This document shows positions 16,765-26,140 of a stretch of DNA of 64,000 bases, one piece after another. The notes under the pieces are model-generated. The model had not been told where the DNA came from. It did not search any database and saw only the letters and a program-made list of their open reading frames with translations. Source of the DNA: Lachnospiraceae bacterium (GTDB lineage Bacteria > Bacillota > Clostridia > Lachnospirales > Lachnospiraceae); the NCBI GenBank assembly GCA_014804785.1, contig JAAUZD010000023.1, positions 311,528 to 375,527 on the forward strand, read 5' to 3'. A program made the position numbers and the translations under genes. Each line of letters starts with the position of its first letter. Position 1 is the stretch's first letter.

Positions 16765-19700
16765 TATCCGCGCCCCCCTTGTAACTGTAAAACCATATTG
16801 CGCGTTGCGTTCCGCGTCTGTCTGGCTGCTTCCGACGGCGAAAGCGCCTTCGGCGAAGTGTAACTGTTGTATTGATAAAAGTCCCCGCCCCGGCCGCCTG
16901 CTGCCCTGCTGCCGCCTTCTTCTACTGCCTGCGCCGCCCGTTCTGCCGCTTCGTTTATGTAGCCTTCCACGCGATTATAGAAAGTATCAAGCGGAAGGAT
17001 CGCTTCGTCGCCTGCTTCTCCGCCGCCCTGCAGCTTCCCGCCGTACATGCCGAAAATTGTCGGGTTTTTCATAATTCCGCCTAATGCGTTCCATGATATA
17101 TGCGGTACTGGAATTGATATTTTTGATCCGCCGTCCCCTTCTTTCGATTCAGATCCCCATGTGATAGACAATTTCGGAAGCTTGATCGACTTTATACCTT
17201 CAACTAATGAATTTATCATTTTCTTTCCGGCGTCCAGTAAAGAAAAGCTGTCGAAAACACTTTTGATCTTATCTATCACATTCGTTTGGAACCACGAACC
17301 AATATTTTTAAATACGCCCGTTACATTGTCATAGGCTGCCTGAAATTTCTGTCTAAACCATTCCGGGACGCTTGACAATACATTTTTAATATCTGTCCAC
17401 CGGGCCGAAAACCATTGTCCGATCCCTTTGAAAATATTCGTCACATTTGTATAGGCGTTTTGGAAGGTAGTCTGAAACCACGAAGCCACCGTCGAAAGCG
17501 CGTTCTGTATATCCTGCCACCGGGCCGCGAACCACTGGCCGATCGCTTTGAAGATATTCGTCACATTTGTATAGGCATTTTGGAACATGGTTTGAAACCA
17601 CGTCGCCACGGTTGAAAGTGCGTTCTTAATATCCGTCCACCTAGCCGCGAACCACTGGCCGATCTCTTTGAAGATATTCGTCACGTTTGTATAGGCATTT
17701 TGGAACATGGTTTGAAACCACGTCGCCACTGCCGAAAGCGCGTTCTGTATATCCTGCCACCGGGCCGCGAACCACTGGCCGATCCCCTTAAATGTGTTCA
17801 CTACCGCGTTATATGCTATCAGGAAGATAGAAGCTATAAATTCGCCGATTTCCGAAACGCCTTGCTTCACCGACTGCCAAGCGTTGACGAAGGTTTGCTT
17901 TATCCCTTCCCAAGCTTCGGCCCAAGTAGTGCCGAAAAAACTACAAACAACATTCAGAATATTTTTCAGTATGTTCACGTAATTTTGAAAAGTATTTTTC
18001 ACAAACTCCCACGCGGCGCCGAAAATTTCTTTCACGCCCTGCAAACATTGATCCCAATTTCCGGTAAATATCCCGATAAATACATCAAGGATCCCCGTTA
18101 TTACGTCTAAGACAAACGAAAAAATATTCGCTATCTGCTGAAAAGCGCCCTCGAAAAGCGGGGCTAAAAATTTACATAGTCCTTCCCACAATGCCCGGAT
18201 CACGTCGGTTATATTTTCAAAGTTGAAGCCGATCGCGTTCAGCCTATCGACGATCCCTTGCGCGAAACTGTTAAATTTTTCTTTTATGCCGTTCCATATT
18301 GAAAGAATTTTGTTTCGGAAATCTTCGTTTGTCTGCCATAGGTGAACGAAGGCGGCCACAAGTGCGGCCACAACCGCGACGACGGCAGCCACGGGCGCGG
18401 CTATTGCGCCGAGTGAAGTTCCGGCCGCTGCTGCGTTCGCGGAAGCTGCGGTCAGTTTTGCGCCAAGCGAAGCAAAAGTCGAAGTCAGCTTCCCCACAAG
18501 GGAAACCGCCTTCCCGCCCGTCACCAGAAGCGGCCCGATCGCTGCCACGATTGCCGCTATTTTTATGATCTGCTGCTTCTGTTCTTCACTTAAACCCTTA
18601 AACCATTGTGTAATTTCTTTCACTTTATCAACCATTTTTGTTATCATAGGTTGAACCGTTGTCAATACGCTTTCTGCAAGTTCTTTTCCGGCTACTTTGA
18701 CATTATTCAGCGCGATTTTTGATTGATCCCACGGATCTAAAGTCGCGTTGAATGTGTCTTCTACCGTCGAAGCGTAGTCGTCAAGGGATCCCGTCAGGTC
18801 TTCGATTGAAAAGCGTCCTTCCCGGATCGCCTGCGTCATTTCGGCGGCCCCTTTCTTCCCGAAAAGTTCCGTCGCTATCTGCAGGGCCTCTGTTTCGGAT
18901 CCTGCGTCTTTAATACTCTTTATCGTTTCGCCTAATGCTTCATCAAGCGTTTTTCCCTCTGCTGTCGCGTTCTGCTGCGCCTTTTTCAGCCCGGCAAGCG
19001 CTGTCGAAGCGTCAACGCCGCTACTTTCAAATTGTGCCAAAAGGTTCACGGAAGAAGTCAGATCAAGGCCCATTTCTTTAAGCGTGGCGCCGTTCGTTTC
19101 CAATGCGCGATAAAGGTCTTCCATAGAAAGCCCCGTGTCCTGCCCGGCCTTCGTCATAAGCCCTAAAACCTTTTCAGTCTGCGACGTGTCAACGCCGAAT
19201 TTCGTCATAATAGCGTCTACACTATCAATAGACGAATTCAAGTCCGTTCCGTTGATTTCTGCGAACCTGATAAATTGTTTTGAAAGCTTTTCGCACGCTT
19301 CCCCGGTAAGTCCGAAGCGGGTATTTACTTCACCGATTGCAATTCCGGCCGTTTCTGCGTCCGTTGGAAGGTCTGCAAAAACATTGTCCATTGCTTCGGT
19401 CAGTTCGTCTAACGCTTCGCCCGTGGCGCCTGTTTTGGTTATGATAATGTCATAGCCATTGTCTAAGTCCATAGCGGCAGCAACGGCAGCCGTACCAAGT
19501 CCAGAAATAGCCGCCGTTACCGGAAGAAGCTTATTTCCGACGCCCGAAATTTTGTTCCCGACGTCTTCAATTTTCTTTCCGGCGTCTGCTACGCCCTGCC
19601 ACTTCATTTTTGCGGCTTCTTCGTTCAGGCTTTTCAGATCTGCTTCTGTCTTTATGATCTCCCGCTGCAGGGCGCGATACTGTTCTTCCGACACTTCCCC

Positions 19701-19967
19701 GCGTTCAAATTGTTCCTGAACCTGCTTTTCCGCTTCTTTGAGAATATCAAGCTTTTTCTTTGTTTCTGAAACCGATTCAGCAAGAATTTTCTGCTTCTGC
19801 GCCACAAGTTCAGTATTTCCGGGATCCAATTTCAAAAGACGGTTGACTTCTTTCAGTTCTCTTTGTAAAGACGCCGACTTTTTGCTTGTTTCCGAAAGCG
19901 CTTTATCAAGTTTTGTGGTATCGCCGCCGATCTCTATTGTTATTCCTTTAATACCGTTTGCGGCCAT
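16764..19967 (-). CDS. Tail tape measure protein
   Basis: 1067 residues from the ATG at 19965-19967, which overlaps the gpGT stop (TAATG) and follows GGGGGCG. An upstream in-frame start would extend into the frameshift product's region. Residues ~1-160 are coiled coil, ~160-480 match the phage tail tape measure core, and a hydrophobic Ala/Val-rich segment lies at about 505-545. A Trp-rich helical repeat region follows, with four near-identical 40-residue units (see repeat). Tail length scales with this protein. Confidence 0.92.
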   Translation of the reverse strand: MAANGIKGITIEIGGDTTKLDKALSETSKKSASLQRELKEVNRLLKLDPGNTELVAQKQKILAESVSETKKKLDILKEAEKQVQEQFERGEVSEEQYRALQREIIKTEADLKSLNEEAAKMKWQGVADAGKKIEDVGNKISGVGNKLLPVTAAISGLGTAAVAAAMDLDNGYDIIITKTGATGEALDELTEAMDNVFADLPTDAETAGIAIGEVNTRFGLTGEACEKLSKQFIRFAEINGTDLNSSIDSVDAIMTKFGVDTSQTEKVLGLMTKAGQDTGLSMEDLYRALETNGATLKEMGLDLTSSVNLLAQFESSGVDASTALAGLKKAQQNATAEGKTLDEALGETIKSIKDAGSETEALQIATELFGKKGAAEMTQAIREGRFSIEDLTGSLDDYASTVEDTFNATLDPWDQSKIALNNVKVAGKELAESVLTTVQPMITKMVDKVKEITQWFKGLSEEQKQQIIKIAAIVAAIGPLLVTGGKAVSLVGKLTSTFASLGAKLTAASANAAAAGTSLGAIAAPVAAVVAVVAALVAAFVHLWQTNEDFRNKILSIWNGIKEKFNSFAQGIVDRLNAIGFNFENITDVIRALWEGLCKFLAPLFEGAFQQIANIFSFVLDVITGILDVFIGIFTGNWDQCLQGVKEIFGAAWEFVKNTFQNYVNILKNILNVVCSFFGTTWAEAWEGIKQTFVNAWQSVKQGVSEIGEFIASIFLIAYNAVVNTFKGIGQWFAARWQDIQNALSAVATWFQTMFQNAYTNVTNIFKEIGQWFAARWTDIKNALSTVATWFQTMFQNAYTNVTNIFKAIGQWFAARWQDIQNALSTVASWFQTTFQNAYTNVTNIFKGIGQWFSARWTDIKNVLSSVPEWFRQKFQAAYDNVTGVFKNIGSWFQTNVIDKIKSVFDSFSLLDAGKKMINSLVEGIKSIKLPKLSITWGSESKEGDGGSKISIPVPHISWNALGGIMKNPTIFGMYGGKLQGGGEAGDEAILPLDTFYNRVEGYINEAAERAAQAVEEGGSRAAGGRGGDFYQYNSYTSPKALSPSEAARQTRNATRNMVLQLQGGRG
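17380..17800 (-). repeat. 120-bp tandem repeats in the tape measure gene
   Basis: Near-identical units start about 17401, 17521, 17641 and 17761, period exactly 120 bp (40 codons). Each unit encodes a segment around IGQWFAARWxDIxNAL and WFQTxFQNAYTNVTNIF. Changes are mostly synonymous or conservative, which fits recent duplication or gene conversion. Copy number could change tail length in whole steps. Confidence 0.9.
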
Positions 19968-20580
19968 TATTTCGCCCCCTTCTTCCCGAATTTTTCCCGA
20001 AGCTTCATTCTTTCCGGCTTCGTCTGCGTCAGTAACCAACATTTTTCAAGATAGTCCCGGCCTTCTTCGGTCTGGTTCATGTTGTAAATAAATGCTTCGC
20101 GGACGTAGAACAAATATTCGTCTATGTCCATTTCGTTAATCTGCCGAAGGTTCAGGCCCGTATATGTGATTACAAGGTGTTCATTTTGCGTTTTCGGGTG
20201 ATAGTATATTTTCTTTTTTTCGTCCGCACTCCCGCCGGGGAAGTACGGGATCTTTAGTTTGGGTTATCCGTTACCCCACCGACAAAGTTGTAATATTCAT
20301 TGATAAAAGCCTGCATTTCTTCAATGTCGTAATTGTCCGTTATATCCTGCGTTGTCACCTTTTCCCCGTTCATATTGTGGGAAAGACATTCAGCACAAAG
20401 GGCGCCGAGTGTGTCCATTGCGTCGTCAATGTTTACTTCTTCCGAAAAATTCTGCATTTCTGCCACCTTTTCAAAGGTTTTTTTCATAGGCATTTTCACT
20501 TGCAGCTTGCGCCCGTCCTTTAATTTCACGTTGAAGAATGTCCTTTTGATTTTGTTAAAGTCAAAACTTAAATTTGCCAT
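19967..20580 (-). CDS. Tail assembly chaperone gpGT made by -1 frameshift
   Basis: The upstream frame (20254-20580) ends at TAA just after C CCA AAC, a canonical slippery heptamer in the right phase. A -1 slip joins it to an open frame (20257 to 19967) that starts LKIPYFPGG, contains ADEKKKIYYHPKT and GLNLRQINEMD, and ends GKKGAK before the tape measure ATG. The fusion would be 204 residues. G/GT frameshift pairs before the tape measure are general in siphoviruses; the extension would recruit the tape measure to the tail tube. Confidence 0.8.
20254..20580 (-). CDS. Tail assembly chaperone gpG (unshifted product)
   Basis: 108 residues between the major tail protein and the tape measure. The small alpha/beta protein (KDGRKLQVKMPMKKTFEKVA, then helical) fits the phage tail assembly chaperone family. 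The ATG at 20578-20580 follows GGAAGC. Two palindromes lie just upstream at 20598-20634, which may mark a promoter or operator for the tail genes. Confidence 0.8.
   Translation of the reverse strand: MANLSFDFNKIKRTFFNVKLKDGRKLQVKMPMKKTFEKVAEMQNFSEEVNIDDAMDTLGALCAECLSHNMNGEKVTTQDITDNYDIEEMQAFINEYYNFVGGVTDNPN
20257..20263 (-). other. Programmed -1 frameshift slippery site CCCAAAC
   Basis: On the minus strand CCCAAAC occupies the zero frame as C CCA AAC followed by TAA. After a -1 slip the frame is open for 96 codons. The stop directly after the slippery site would limit readthrough, and a GC-rich stretch follows that may form a stimulatory stem. Confidence 0.8.
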
Positions 20581-20597
20581 GATTTCAGCTTCCTTTC

Positions 20598-20634
20598 ATA
20601 TTGTGTAATATGTATTTTAGATATTGCGTAATAT
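20598..20634. promoter_or_regulatory. Pair of dispersed palindromes before the tail chaperone gene
   Basis: ATATTGTGTAATAT (20598-20611) and ATATTGCGTAATAT (20621-20634), 23 bp centre to centre. This is close to the 22-bp spacing of the paired sites at 42-43.5 kb. No strong consensus promoter is seen beside them. Confidence 0.6.
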
Positions 20635-20688
20635 ATAAATAGCGGCGGCGGGTACTCCCTGCCGCCGCATTTTCTGTTTCTGCCGCCC

Positions 20689-21390
20689 TTATCCTGCTAC
20701 ATCTTCCCCGGAAGAATTGTCGTCGGGTTCTTTTCCGTCGCCTTCGCCTTCGTCTTCGCCGTCCGGTTCTCCCCCGGTATTCGTTCCGGGGCCTTCGTTG
20801 CCGTCCGGCCCTTCGCCTGCTGCCGCGTCGTCTTCGATAATTTCTTCCGCATATTCGATCAAGGTTCCTTCGCCGTCCATAGGCATTGCGTGAAATTCTG
20901 CATTTACAACCGTCGCCGCGTCCTTTGCGAATGACAGTTCAAAACCTGCCTGATTGTTTCCGACGATCATCACGTAAATATCGCCGTCCACGGGATCCAC
21001 ATGATGAAAACAAATAATATATTTCTTTCCTTTGCGGTTTGCCACGCCGCCAACCTTCACAACCCGGTATTTCTTCCCGTTCACGGTCTTTTCGCTCTCT
21101 CTGGCCGTGTCTACAAGCTTATCAAGCGTCTTTCCGTTAAAGGTCATAAGCCCCGCCGTCAGTGTCGCTTCTTCTTCGGTTATGATCGTTTTAGAAACCT
21201 TCCCTAAATCGTCTTTAGCTTCATAGTAAGACGGGGCATATTTCAGCGTTGCGCCGCCTGATATGTACGAAAAAATATTGTCGTCCGTACAAAATGCCTG
21301 CGGCTCCGGTAATGTTTCCGACGCCTTAAATTCTCCGATATGGATATAGCCGGAACCAAGAATAATTCTTTCCGCTTCTGCTTTACTCAT
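20689..21390 (-). CDS. Major tail (tube) protein, phi13 family
   Basis: 233 residues. The N-terminal ~185 residues have the beta-rich pattern of phi13-type major tail proteins (SYISGGATLKYAPSYYEAKDDLGKVSK; VVKVGGVANRKGKKYIICFHHVDPVDGDIYVM). The C-terminal ~45 residues are a low-complexity Glu/Gly/Asp tail that may be a disordered or decoration segment. It follows the connector genes and overlaps the previous gene by 8 nt. Confidence 0.85.
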   Translation of the reverse strand: MSKAEAERIILGSGYIHIGEFKASETLPEPQAFCTDDNIFSYISGGATLKYAPSYYEAKDDLGKVSKTIITEEEATLTAGLMTFNGKTLDKLVDTARESEKTVNGKKYRVVKVGGVANRKGKKYIICFHHVDPVDGDIYVMIVGNNQAGFELSFAKDAATVVNAEFHAMPMDGEGTLIEYAEEIIEDDAAAGEGPDGNEGPGTNTGGEPDGEDEGEGDGKEPDDNSSGEDVAG

Positions 21391-21745
21391 TGTTTTTGTT
21401 CTCCCTTCTTATCTTCTCAACCACTGTAAACATATAGGCCGTCTGAACCATATTTTCATTTCTGATTAGTCCCTGCTGCTTTTCGTATTCAGTGTCGAAG
21501 AAGACTTCTTCTTCAATTCTTTTTTCCAGATCGGGATCGTCCCGTCTGTCCGTGTACAGTTCAAGTGCGCCGTCCACCGTTCGGATCCGGATCATATTAT
21601 CCGGCCCGGACGTGTTTTCGTCAGAAAGCCAAACAAGAAAGGGCGGATCCGGCGCCGGACTATTTTTTGTATCTTTAAATTCATTGTGCGCGATCGGAAG
21701 TCCTAACCCTTCCGCCCGCTTTATGATTTCATCAAAACGCGCCAC
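21383..21745 (-). CDS. Tail terminator/tail completion-like protein
   Basis: 120 residues between the HK97 gp10-like gene and the tail tube gene, the position of a tail terminator. It has a short alpha-beta build (PPFLVWLSDENTSGPDN; ALELYTDRRDDPDLEKRIEE), like small phage tail completion proteins. The function call comes from order and size. Confidence 0.6.
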   Translation of the reverse strand: MARFDEIIKRAEGLGLPIAHNEFKDTKNSPAPDPPFLVWLSDENTSGPDNMIRIRTVDGALELYTDRRDDPDLEKRIEEEVFFDTEYEKQQGLIRNENMVQTAYMFTVVEKIRRENKNNE

Positions 21746-21762
21746 GCCTTCGCCCCCTTCCT

Positions 21763-22176
21763 TTATGCTTCGCCTGCTGCCCGGCGTACAGCTTTATTTA
21801 CTTCTGAAATTGCCATTTGTTCGGCTAATTCTTCCGCGGGCTTTATATGCTCAAACGGGCGAACGCGCGATCCATTTCTGGAAACGTGGCCTTTTTCAAG
21901 TAAATGTGTAAGCTGATAATTCTTTTTATTGTAGACGGTGTATTCTTCCGTCATGGTTACGCTTGAATAGGAACGATTGCGAAGCTTCACGTCCCAATCG
22001 CGGGTATATTTCCCGCTGCGTTCGTTGTACGGGCCGCCCTGCCGAAGTGTGGCCGCGGTCTGTTCTGCGACTTCTTTCAAGCCTTCGTTTATTTCCCGGT
22101 TTAATGCCGTTCCGAAGGTCTGTAACTGCTTCTGAATTTCTTCCGAAAGACTGTTATAATCAACTTTTACGACCAT
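21763..22176 (-). CDS. HK97 gp10-like head-tail protein
   Basis: 137 residues from the ATG beginning MVVKVDYNSLSEEI. The pattern VAEQTAATLRQGGPYNERSGKY(T)RDW, then HLLEKGH, is typical of HK97 gp10-family head-tail or tail-completion proteins. Its start overlaps the preceding connector gene by 17 nt. Confidence 0.75.
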   Translation of the reverse strand: MVVKVDYNSLSEEIQKQLQTFGTALNREINEGLKEVAEQTAATLRQGGPYNERSGKYTRDWDVKLRNRSYSSVTMTEEYTVYNKKNYQLTHLLEKGHVSRNGSRVRPFEHIKPAEELAEQMAISEVNKAVRRAAGEA

Positions 22177-22453
22177 TCCCGATCCTTTCCGCGGCGTAAA
22201 GTTCAATCTTATCATCTGCCCGCGGCCCGTAGGTTCGGTATATTGTCAGGTGCTTTTCGTTGAATATCGCTTCCGGCTGTCCGTCATACTCTGCCGCCCA
22301 TATAACAAATTGATATTGCGCTTTATATCCCGCCTGCCCTGCGTCGTTGAATTCGTTCCGCCCGACCGGGTTTATTTCACCGAATACGGCCGTTTTTTCG
22401 TCGTCCGCCTTCGTTTCTCCGGGGTGTACTAAAGTGATAAGCCCTTCAATCAT
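22160..22453 (-). CDS. Head closure/head-tail adaptor protein
   Basis: 97 residues of beta-rich sequence (VGRNEFNDAGQAGYKAQYQFVIWAAEYDGQ) of the phage head-tail joining type. Its start overlaps the gp6-like gene by 4 nt. Position between the gp6-like and gp10-like genes fits the head closure (stopper) role. Confidence 0.75.
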   Translation of the reverse strand: MIEGLITLVHPGETKADDEKTAVFGEINPVGRNEFNDAGQAGYKAQYQFVIWAAEYDGQPEAIFNEKHLTIYRTYGPRADDKIELYAAERIGNGRKS

Positions 22454-22809
22454 GCTTCGCCGCCTTCCTGCCCTGCTGCCGTGGGCGCCTTTTTCTTTCT
22501 GCAGCGCTTCGGCTGCGGCTTCGGCGCCTTATACTTTGACGCGCCTTTGATCTTTGTCAAATTCGTTTCATATATCCCATTCAATACCGGGTATTGATCC
22601 GTTATACTGAAATTTGCTTTAACATAAGACAAGACGGCTTCCACGATTAAAGGATCCGACGGTTTTTCCGTCCAAGAAGGATCTACGCCGATACGTTTTA
22701 TATCTTCAAGCGCTGCGTCTATCAGGCGCGAAACGTCGCTGTCCAAATCGTCGGCGGCTGTCTTCCTGATACGGATCTTCGCCGTTTTTAAAAGTTCCTT
22801 CATTGTCAT
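22450..22809 (-). CDS. Head-tail connector, gp6-like
   Basis: 119 residues; the helical N-terminal 80 (MKELLKTAKIRIRKTAADDLDSDVSRLIDAALEDIKRIG) fit the phage gp6-like connector family, which forms a ring below the portal. The C-terminal ~35 residues are a Lys/Pro/Gly-rich tail. The ATG follows AAAGGCGG. Confidence 0.75.
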   Translation of the reverse strand: MTMKELLKTAKIRIRKTAADDLDSDVSRLIDAALEDIKRIGVDPSWTEKPSDPLIVEAVLSYVKANFSITDQYPVLNGIYETNLTKIKGASKYKAPKPQPKRCRKKKAPTAAGQEGGEA

Positions 22810-22826
22810 TTCTGCCGCCTTTCAAA

Positions 22827-24062
22827 TTACGCCTTCGCTGCTGCGGCGCCTGCCTTCTTTGCCCGGATAAAGCCGTTATATGACGCCACGGCGCCGCCTG
22901 CAAAGATAGAAGCGCGGAAACAAATCTGCCCGGACTTGAATTTGAAGTCTTCGCTTTTGCGCGTGTCAATGTCGGAAAAGATCGCCATTTCGTAATTTTC
23001 AAGCGGGCCGTATGCCATAGAGTAAGCGCCCGCGGCGGTCTTATCGTCTGTTACTGCTTTACATGCCGAATTGATAACAAAGGGAACGCCGTCAATGGTT
23101 CCGGTGTTTCCACGGTTTACAATGGTGTAAACCTTCCGGCCCTGCTTGTCACGAAGCTTTGCGAAGGCTTTCAGGTCTTTTTTATTCAGGATCAATGTTG
23201 CCACGCCTTCGACTTCTTCTTCGCCGCCGTAACTGTAGATCAATTCGTCAAGCGTTCCGTCGTCAATGCCGGAAAGTTCAATGTCAGTTTTCGGATCAAT
23301 AACCTGTTCGGAAGTGTCCGTCGGATTGAAGAAAATACCTTTAAACTTCGCCGTTGCTCCGTCGCCGATCAAGATCTGTCTGGACATATAGCGCCGAATA
23401 GCCTTCCGAACGCTGTCTTCCACAATGCCGTCATAGTCCGCGTTGGGAAGTTTAATCATTTCTTCCGGTTCTTCGGTGTATGCCGTGATCTTCTGTTTAC
23501 TGATAGTCACATACGCAAAAACGGGTTCCGTTTCGTTGTAGTCCTTGCCTTCTTCTGTCGGGCCTGCGCCGTCGCCGTATGATTTCACATAGGCGCGTTC
23601 GTATGTTTCGCCGCCGTTTAACATGACATTTTTCACCAGATCTACAAGGGAAGACACGTTGCCAAAAGTCGGTTTAATGTCGCTTGCGGTATGTGTTACG
23701 GGCGCCGTCTGTTCTACCGATAAAGCATTTTTTACCGGGACAACAATCTTCGCGCTATAAGAAACGGCCTTCCCGCCCTTCAAGTCCTTTCCGCGGGCGT
23801 CAAACGCCTTCACCTTTTCGCTGCTGTTCATCTTTGCGCCCTCTCCTTCGCCTGCTGCCGGATCCGGATCATCTGCGGAAGCTGCCAAGCCTGCAAGGGC
23901 GGCGCGGTTCTGCGCGTCTGCCATAATGCCGCTAATGTCTTTCGCTTCTTCCATGATCGCGTCAAGCGCTTCACCTTCTGCCGTCTTTGCCTGCTCATTC
24001 AGGGCTTTCAGGCGGGCTTTCAGGTCTTTCATGCTCATTTTCACAAGTTCTTCATGTTTCAT
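22827..24062 (-). CDS. Major capsid protein, HK97 fold
   Basis: 411 residues. The first ~100 residues are a charged coiled-coil (scaffold-like) region that the upstream protease would remove, as in HK97. The rest matches HK97-type capsids: VKNVMLNGGETYERAYVKSYGDG, then AYTEEPEEMIKLP and a DTRKSEDFKFKSGQICFRASIFAGGAV end. Order portal-protease-capsid is standard. Confidence 0.93.
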   Translation of the reverse strand: MKHEELVKMSMKDLKARLKALNEQAKTAEGEALDAIMEEAKDISGIMADAQNRAALAGLAASADDPDPAAGEGEGAKMNSSEKVKAFDARGKDLKGGKAVSYSAKIVVPVKNALSVEQTAPVTHTASDIKPTFGNVSSLVDLVKNVMLNGGETYERAYVKSYGDGAGPTEEGKDYNETEPVFAYVTISKQKITAYTEEPEEMIKLPNADYDGIVEDSVRKAIRRYMSRQILIGDGATAKFKGIFFNPTDTSEQVIDPKTDIELSGIDDGTLDELIYSYGGEEEVEGVATLILNKKDLKAFAKLRDKQGRKVYTIVNRGNTGTIDGVPFVINSACKAVTDDKTAAGAYSMAYGPLENYEMAIFSDIDTRKSEDFKFKSGQICFRASIFAGGAVASYNGFIRAKKAGAAAAKA

Positions 24063-24067
24063 TGTTT

Positions 24068-24811
24068 TTAATCTCCCTTCATGTAACTTTGAATTGTAAT
24101 TCGCTTTATTGCGTCCCTTTTTGCTTCGTCGTCCCTTTTTGCCTTTACAGCTTCAAGATCCGGCGCGGAAGCCCTTTTCAGCGCCTTTGGAATATTCCGG
24201 GCGCGGTTCAGATAGTCACCGACGGCCGCGGCATATTCCACGGGCGCGGACTGTTCAATGTTGAAATATTTTTCAGCTTCGGCGCCGTTCAGCCATGTTT
24301 CGGCGTCCATAAGCTTTTTTATGTCGTCGATCGTGGCGCCTTCTTTCAGGTGATCTTCGTAGATATTCAGGATCCCTTCCCTGATTTCGTCCAGATCGTC
24401 GGCAGATTTCCTAAGATCTTCTGCGTTTCCTTCTGTCAGGATCCACGGGTTATGTATCATCAAAAAGGCGTTCGACGGTATCTTCGGCGGCTCCGAACCT
24501 GCGAAGGCAATCACCGACGCTATGGATCCGGCCAACCCGTCAACCGTCACTTTTACGCGGTTTTTCTGCGCGTGGCGCCGAAGCATATTGTATATAGCAA
24601 TTCCCGCAAATACCGATCCCCCGCCTGAATTGATAAAAATATTTATGTCCTTGTCTGCATGTTCCGAAAGGAAATTCTTTATGCTTTCGGGATATTGATC
24701 TTCATTCTGCCAAGCGCCCCAATAGTCGGAAGTAATATCGCCGTAAAAGTAAAGATCGGCGCTTGTTTCCGTTTCATTTTTGAATTCAAAGGCGTTAAGG
24801 AATTTCTTTTT
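24068..24811 (-). CDS. ClpP-like prohead maturation protease
   Basis: 247 residues from the ATG beginning MKKKFLNAFEF after AAGGGGG. The fold of ClpP/S14 is readable: oxyanion region FINSGGGSVFAGIA, Ser in GLAGSIAS, and His in MIHNPW. It should cleave the scaffold part of the capsid protein. Its start overlaps the portal gene 3' end by 17 nt. Confidence 0.9.
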   Translation of the reverse strand, partial: KKKFLNAFEFKNETETSADLYFYGDITSDYWGAWQNEDQYPESIKNFLSEHADKDINIFINSGGGSVFAGIAIYNMLRRHAQKNRVKVTVDGLAGSIASVIAFAGSEPPKIPSNAFLMIHNPWILTEGNAEDLRKSADDLDEIREGILNIYEDHLKEGATIDDIKKLMDAETWLNGAEAEKYFNIEQSAPVEYAAAVGDYLNRARNIPKALKRASAPDLEAVKAKRDDEAKRDAIKRITIQSYMKGD

Positions 24812-26078
24812 CATTCTGCGTTTTACCCCCTTTCTTTGTTGTTGGAATAGCAAGTCTGTATATATGCGCCTGCTGCCCGGCGTCGCCTTCCTGCTGCCCG
24901 TCTGCGGCTCCGCTGCCTATCTGGTAAATACTTTGATCGTCAGCTTTGACATAATTCAGGCTAACCATGCGGACGTCGCCTTCTTCGATCGGCTCATAAT
25001 ACATCAATTCCCGGTATTCGTTTATTGTAATGATCCCCCGGTCAAAAAGCCCGCCGCCGATCTCCATTCGCGTTTTAAGCGTGGCATACTGCAGGCGGTT
25101 TGCCGTGAATATGATTTTGTTTCCGAAGCCCCGTTCGCGTTCTGTTAAAAGCTTGAATGTAAATTCAAGTGATAGCTGAACGGCGATCGGCTCAATTACG
25201 CTTTCATAAAACGACGTGAATTCCGCTTCCGTGAAAGTGGAAGTCAGAATTTTATCATTTGTGTTGTAATAGCGATATATATTGTCCCGTAGGAATTGAC
25301 TTTGAACGACTGGGATCTGCGGCGCTGTCTGGCTTATCTCTTTAAAGTCCATTGTGCTGTCAAGTCCGGCGATCCCGCCGTTATTTTCCGCGTTCATATA
25401 GGCGGCCTGAAACTCTTTTACCTTCTGTTTCAGATCGTCTTCGTCTGCAAGATTGCCGTATTTCAGATAGCCCCTTAAACTCGTTGAATTCTTTACCGTA
25501 TTCCGCAACGCTTCCCCGGTCAGGTCTAAAAGTTCAACCGTCGTTTGGATCTGATCGTCCGGCGGTGTTCCTAAAAAGCGCCTTTTATTCAGGCGGGCTT
25601 TTATGTGAATAACTGATTGATACGGAAGTGTGTATTCTTTCCCGTCGTAGTCCCACCGGAAGCGAAAAAGCAGATTCCCGCTTTCATCTTCCCAAATCTT
25701 GAAGTCGTGGGCCGTTACCGGGACGATCGACTTCACGCGCAAAAAATCGTCAGTATAGAAAATGACAGCGAAGGCGTTTGAACGGTACACCAGATCCGAC
25801 GCCATTTTATAAAGCGCGTCGTATGGTGTGTATTCTGGCGCCCACCGAAGCGCAAGAAGCCGGGAAAGATAATCGTCTTTTATCTGCAATCCTGCATTGT
25901 TTGTCTGTCGGACGATCTGCGGGTTTAGCTTTCCGACTTGTGATCCGATCGCGTTTGCAATAGATCCGACAATATCGCTTTCATACAAATTCCCGTTCGC
26001 CTGATAGTCGCCACGGGACGCATAAAAGGGCATATATTTTACACGCCGGAAATTTATCAAGTCCGCAATTAAACCCAT
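24795..26078 (-). CDS. Portal protein, HK97 type
   Basis: 427 residues. The sequence shows the portal family pattern (MASDLVYRSNAFAVI; SVIHIKARLNKRRFLGTPP; STSLRGYLKYG; FGNKIIFTANRLQYATLKTRMEIG). It forms the dodecameric DNA entry ring. The last ~45 residues are a Gly/Gln linker with two copies of the prophage 9-mer CCTGCTGCC. Confidence 0.92.
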   Translation of the reverse strand: MGLIADLINFRRVKYMPFYASRGDYQANGNLYESDIVGSIANAIGSQVGKLNPQIVRQTNNAGLQIKDDYLSRLLALRWAPEYTPYDALYKMASDLVYRSNAFAVIFYTDDFLRVKSIVPVTAHDFKIWEDESGNLLFRFRWDYDGKEYTLPYQSVIHIKARLNKRRFLGTPPDDQIQTTVELLDLTGEALRNTVKNSTSLRGYLKYGNLADEDDLKQKVKEFQAAYMNAENNGGIAGLDSTMDFKEISQTAPQIPVVQSQFLRDNIYRYYNTNDKILTSTFTEAEFTSFYESVIEPIAVQLSLEFTFKLLTERERGFGNKIIFTANRLQYATLKTRMEIGGGLFDRGIITINEYRELMYYEPIEEGDVRMVSLNYVKADDQSIYQIGSGAADGQQEGDAGQQAHIYRLAIPTTKKGGKTQNEKEIP

Positions 26079-26140
26079 GTTTTCGCCCCTTTCTGCTGCT
26101 GCAAATAGTCTTTCATGCTCTCTATGTTACAAAAAAATAC

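Noticed and set aside
17380..17800. CRISPR-like or DGR-like repeat array
   Set aside because: The units are contiguous, in frame and translated as part of the tape measure protein; there are no spacers.
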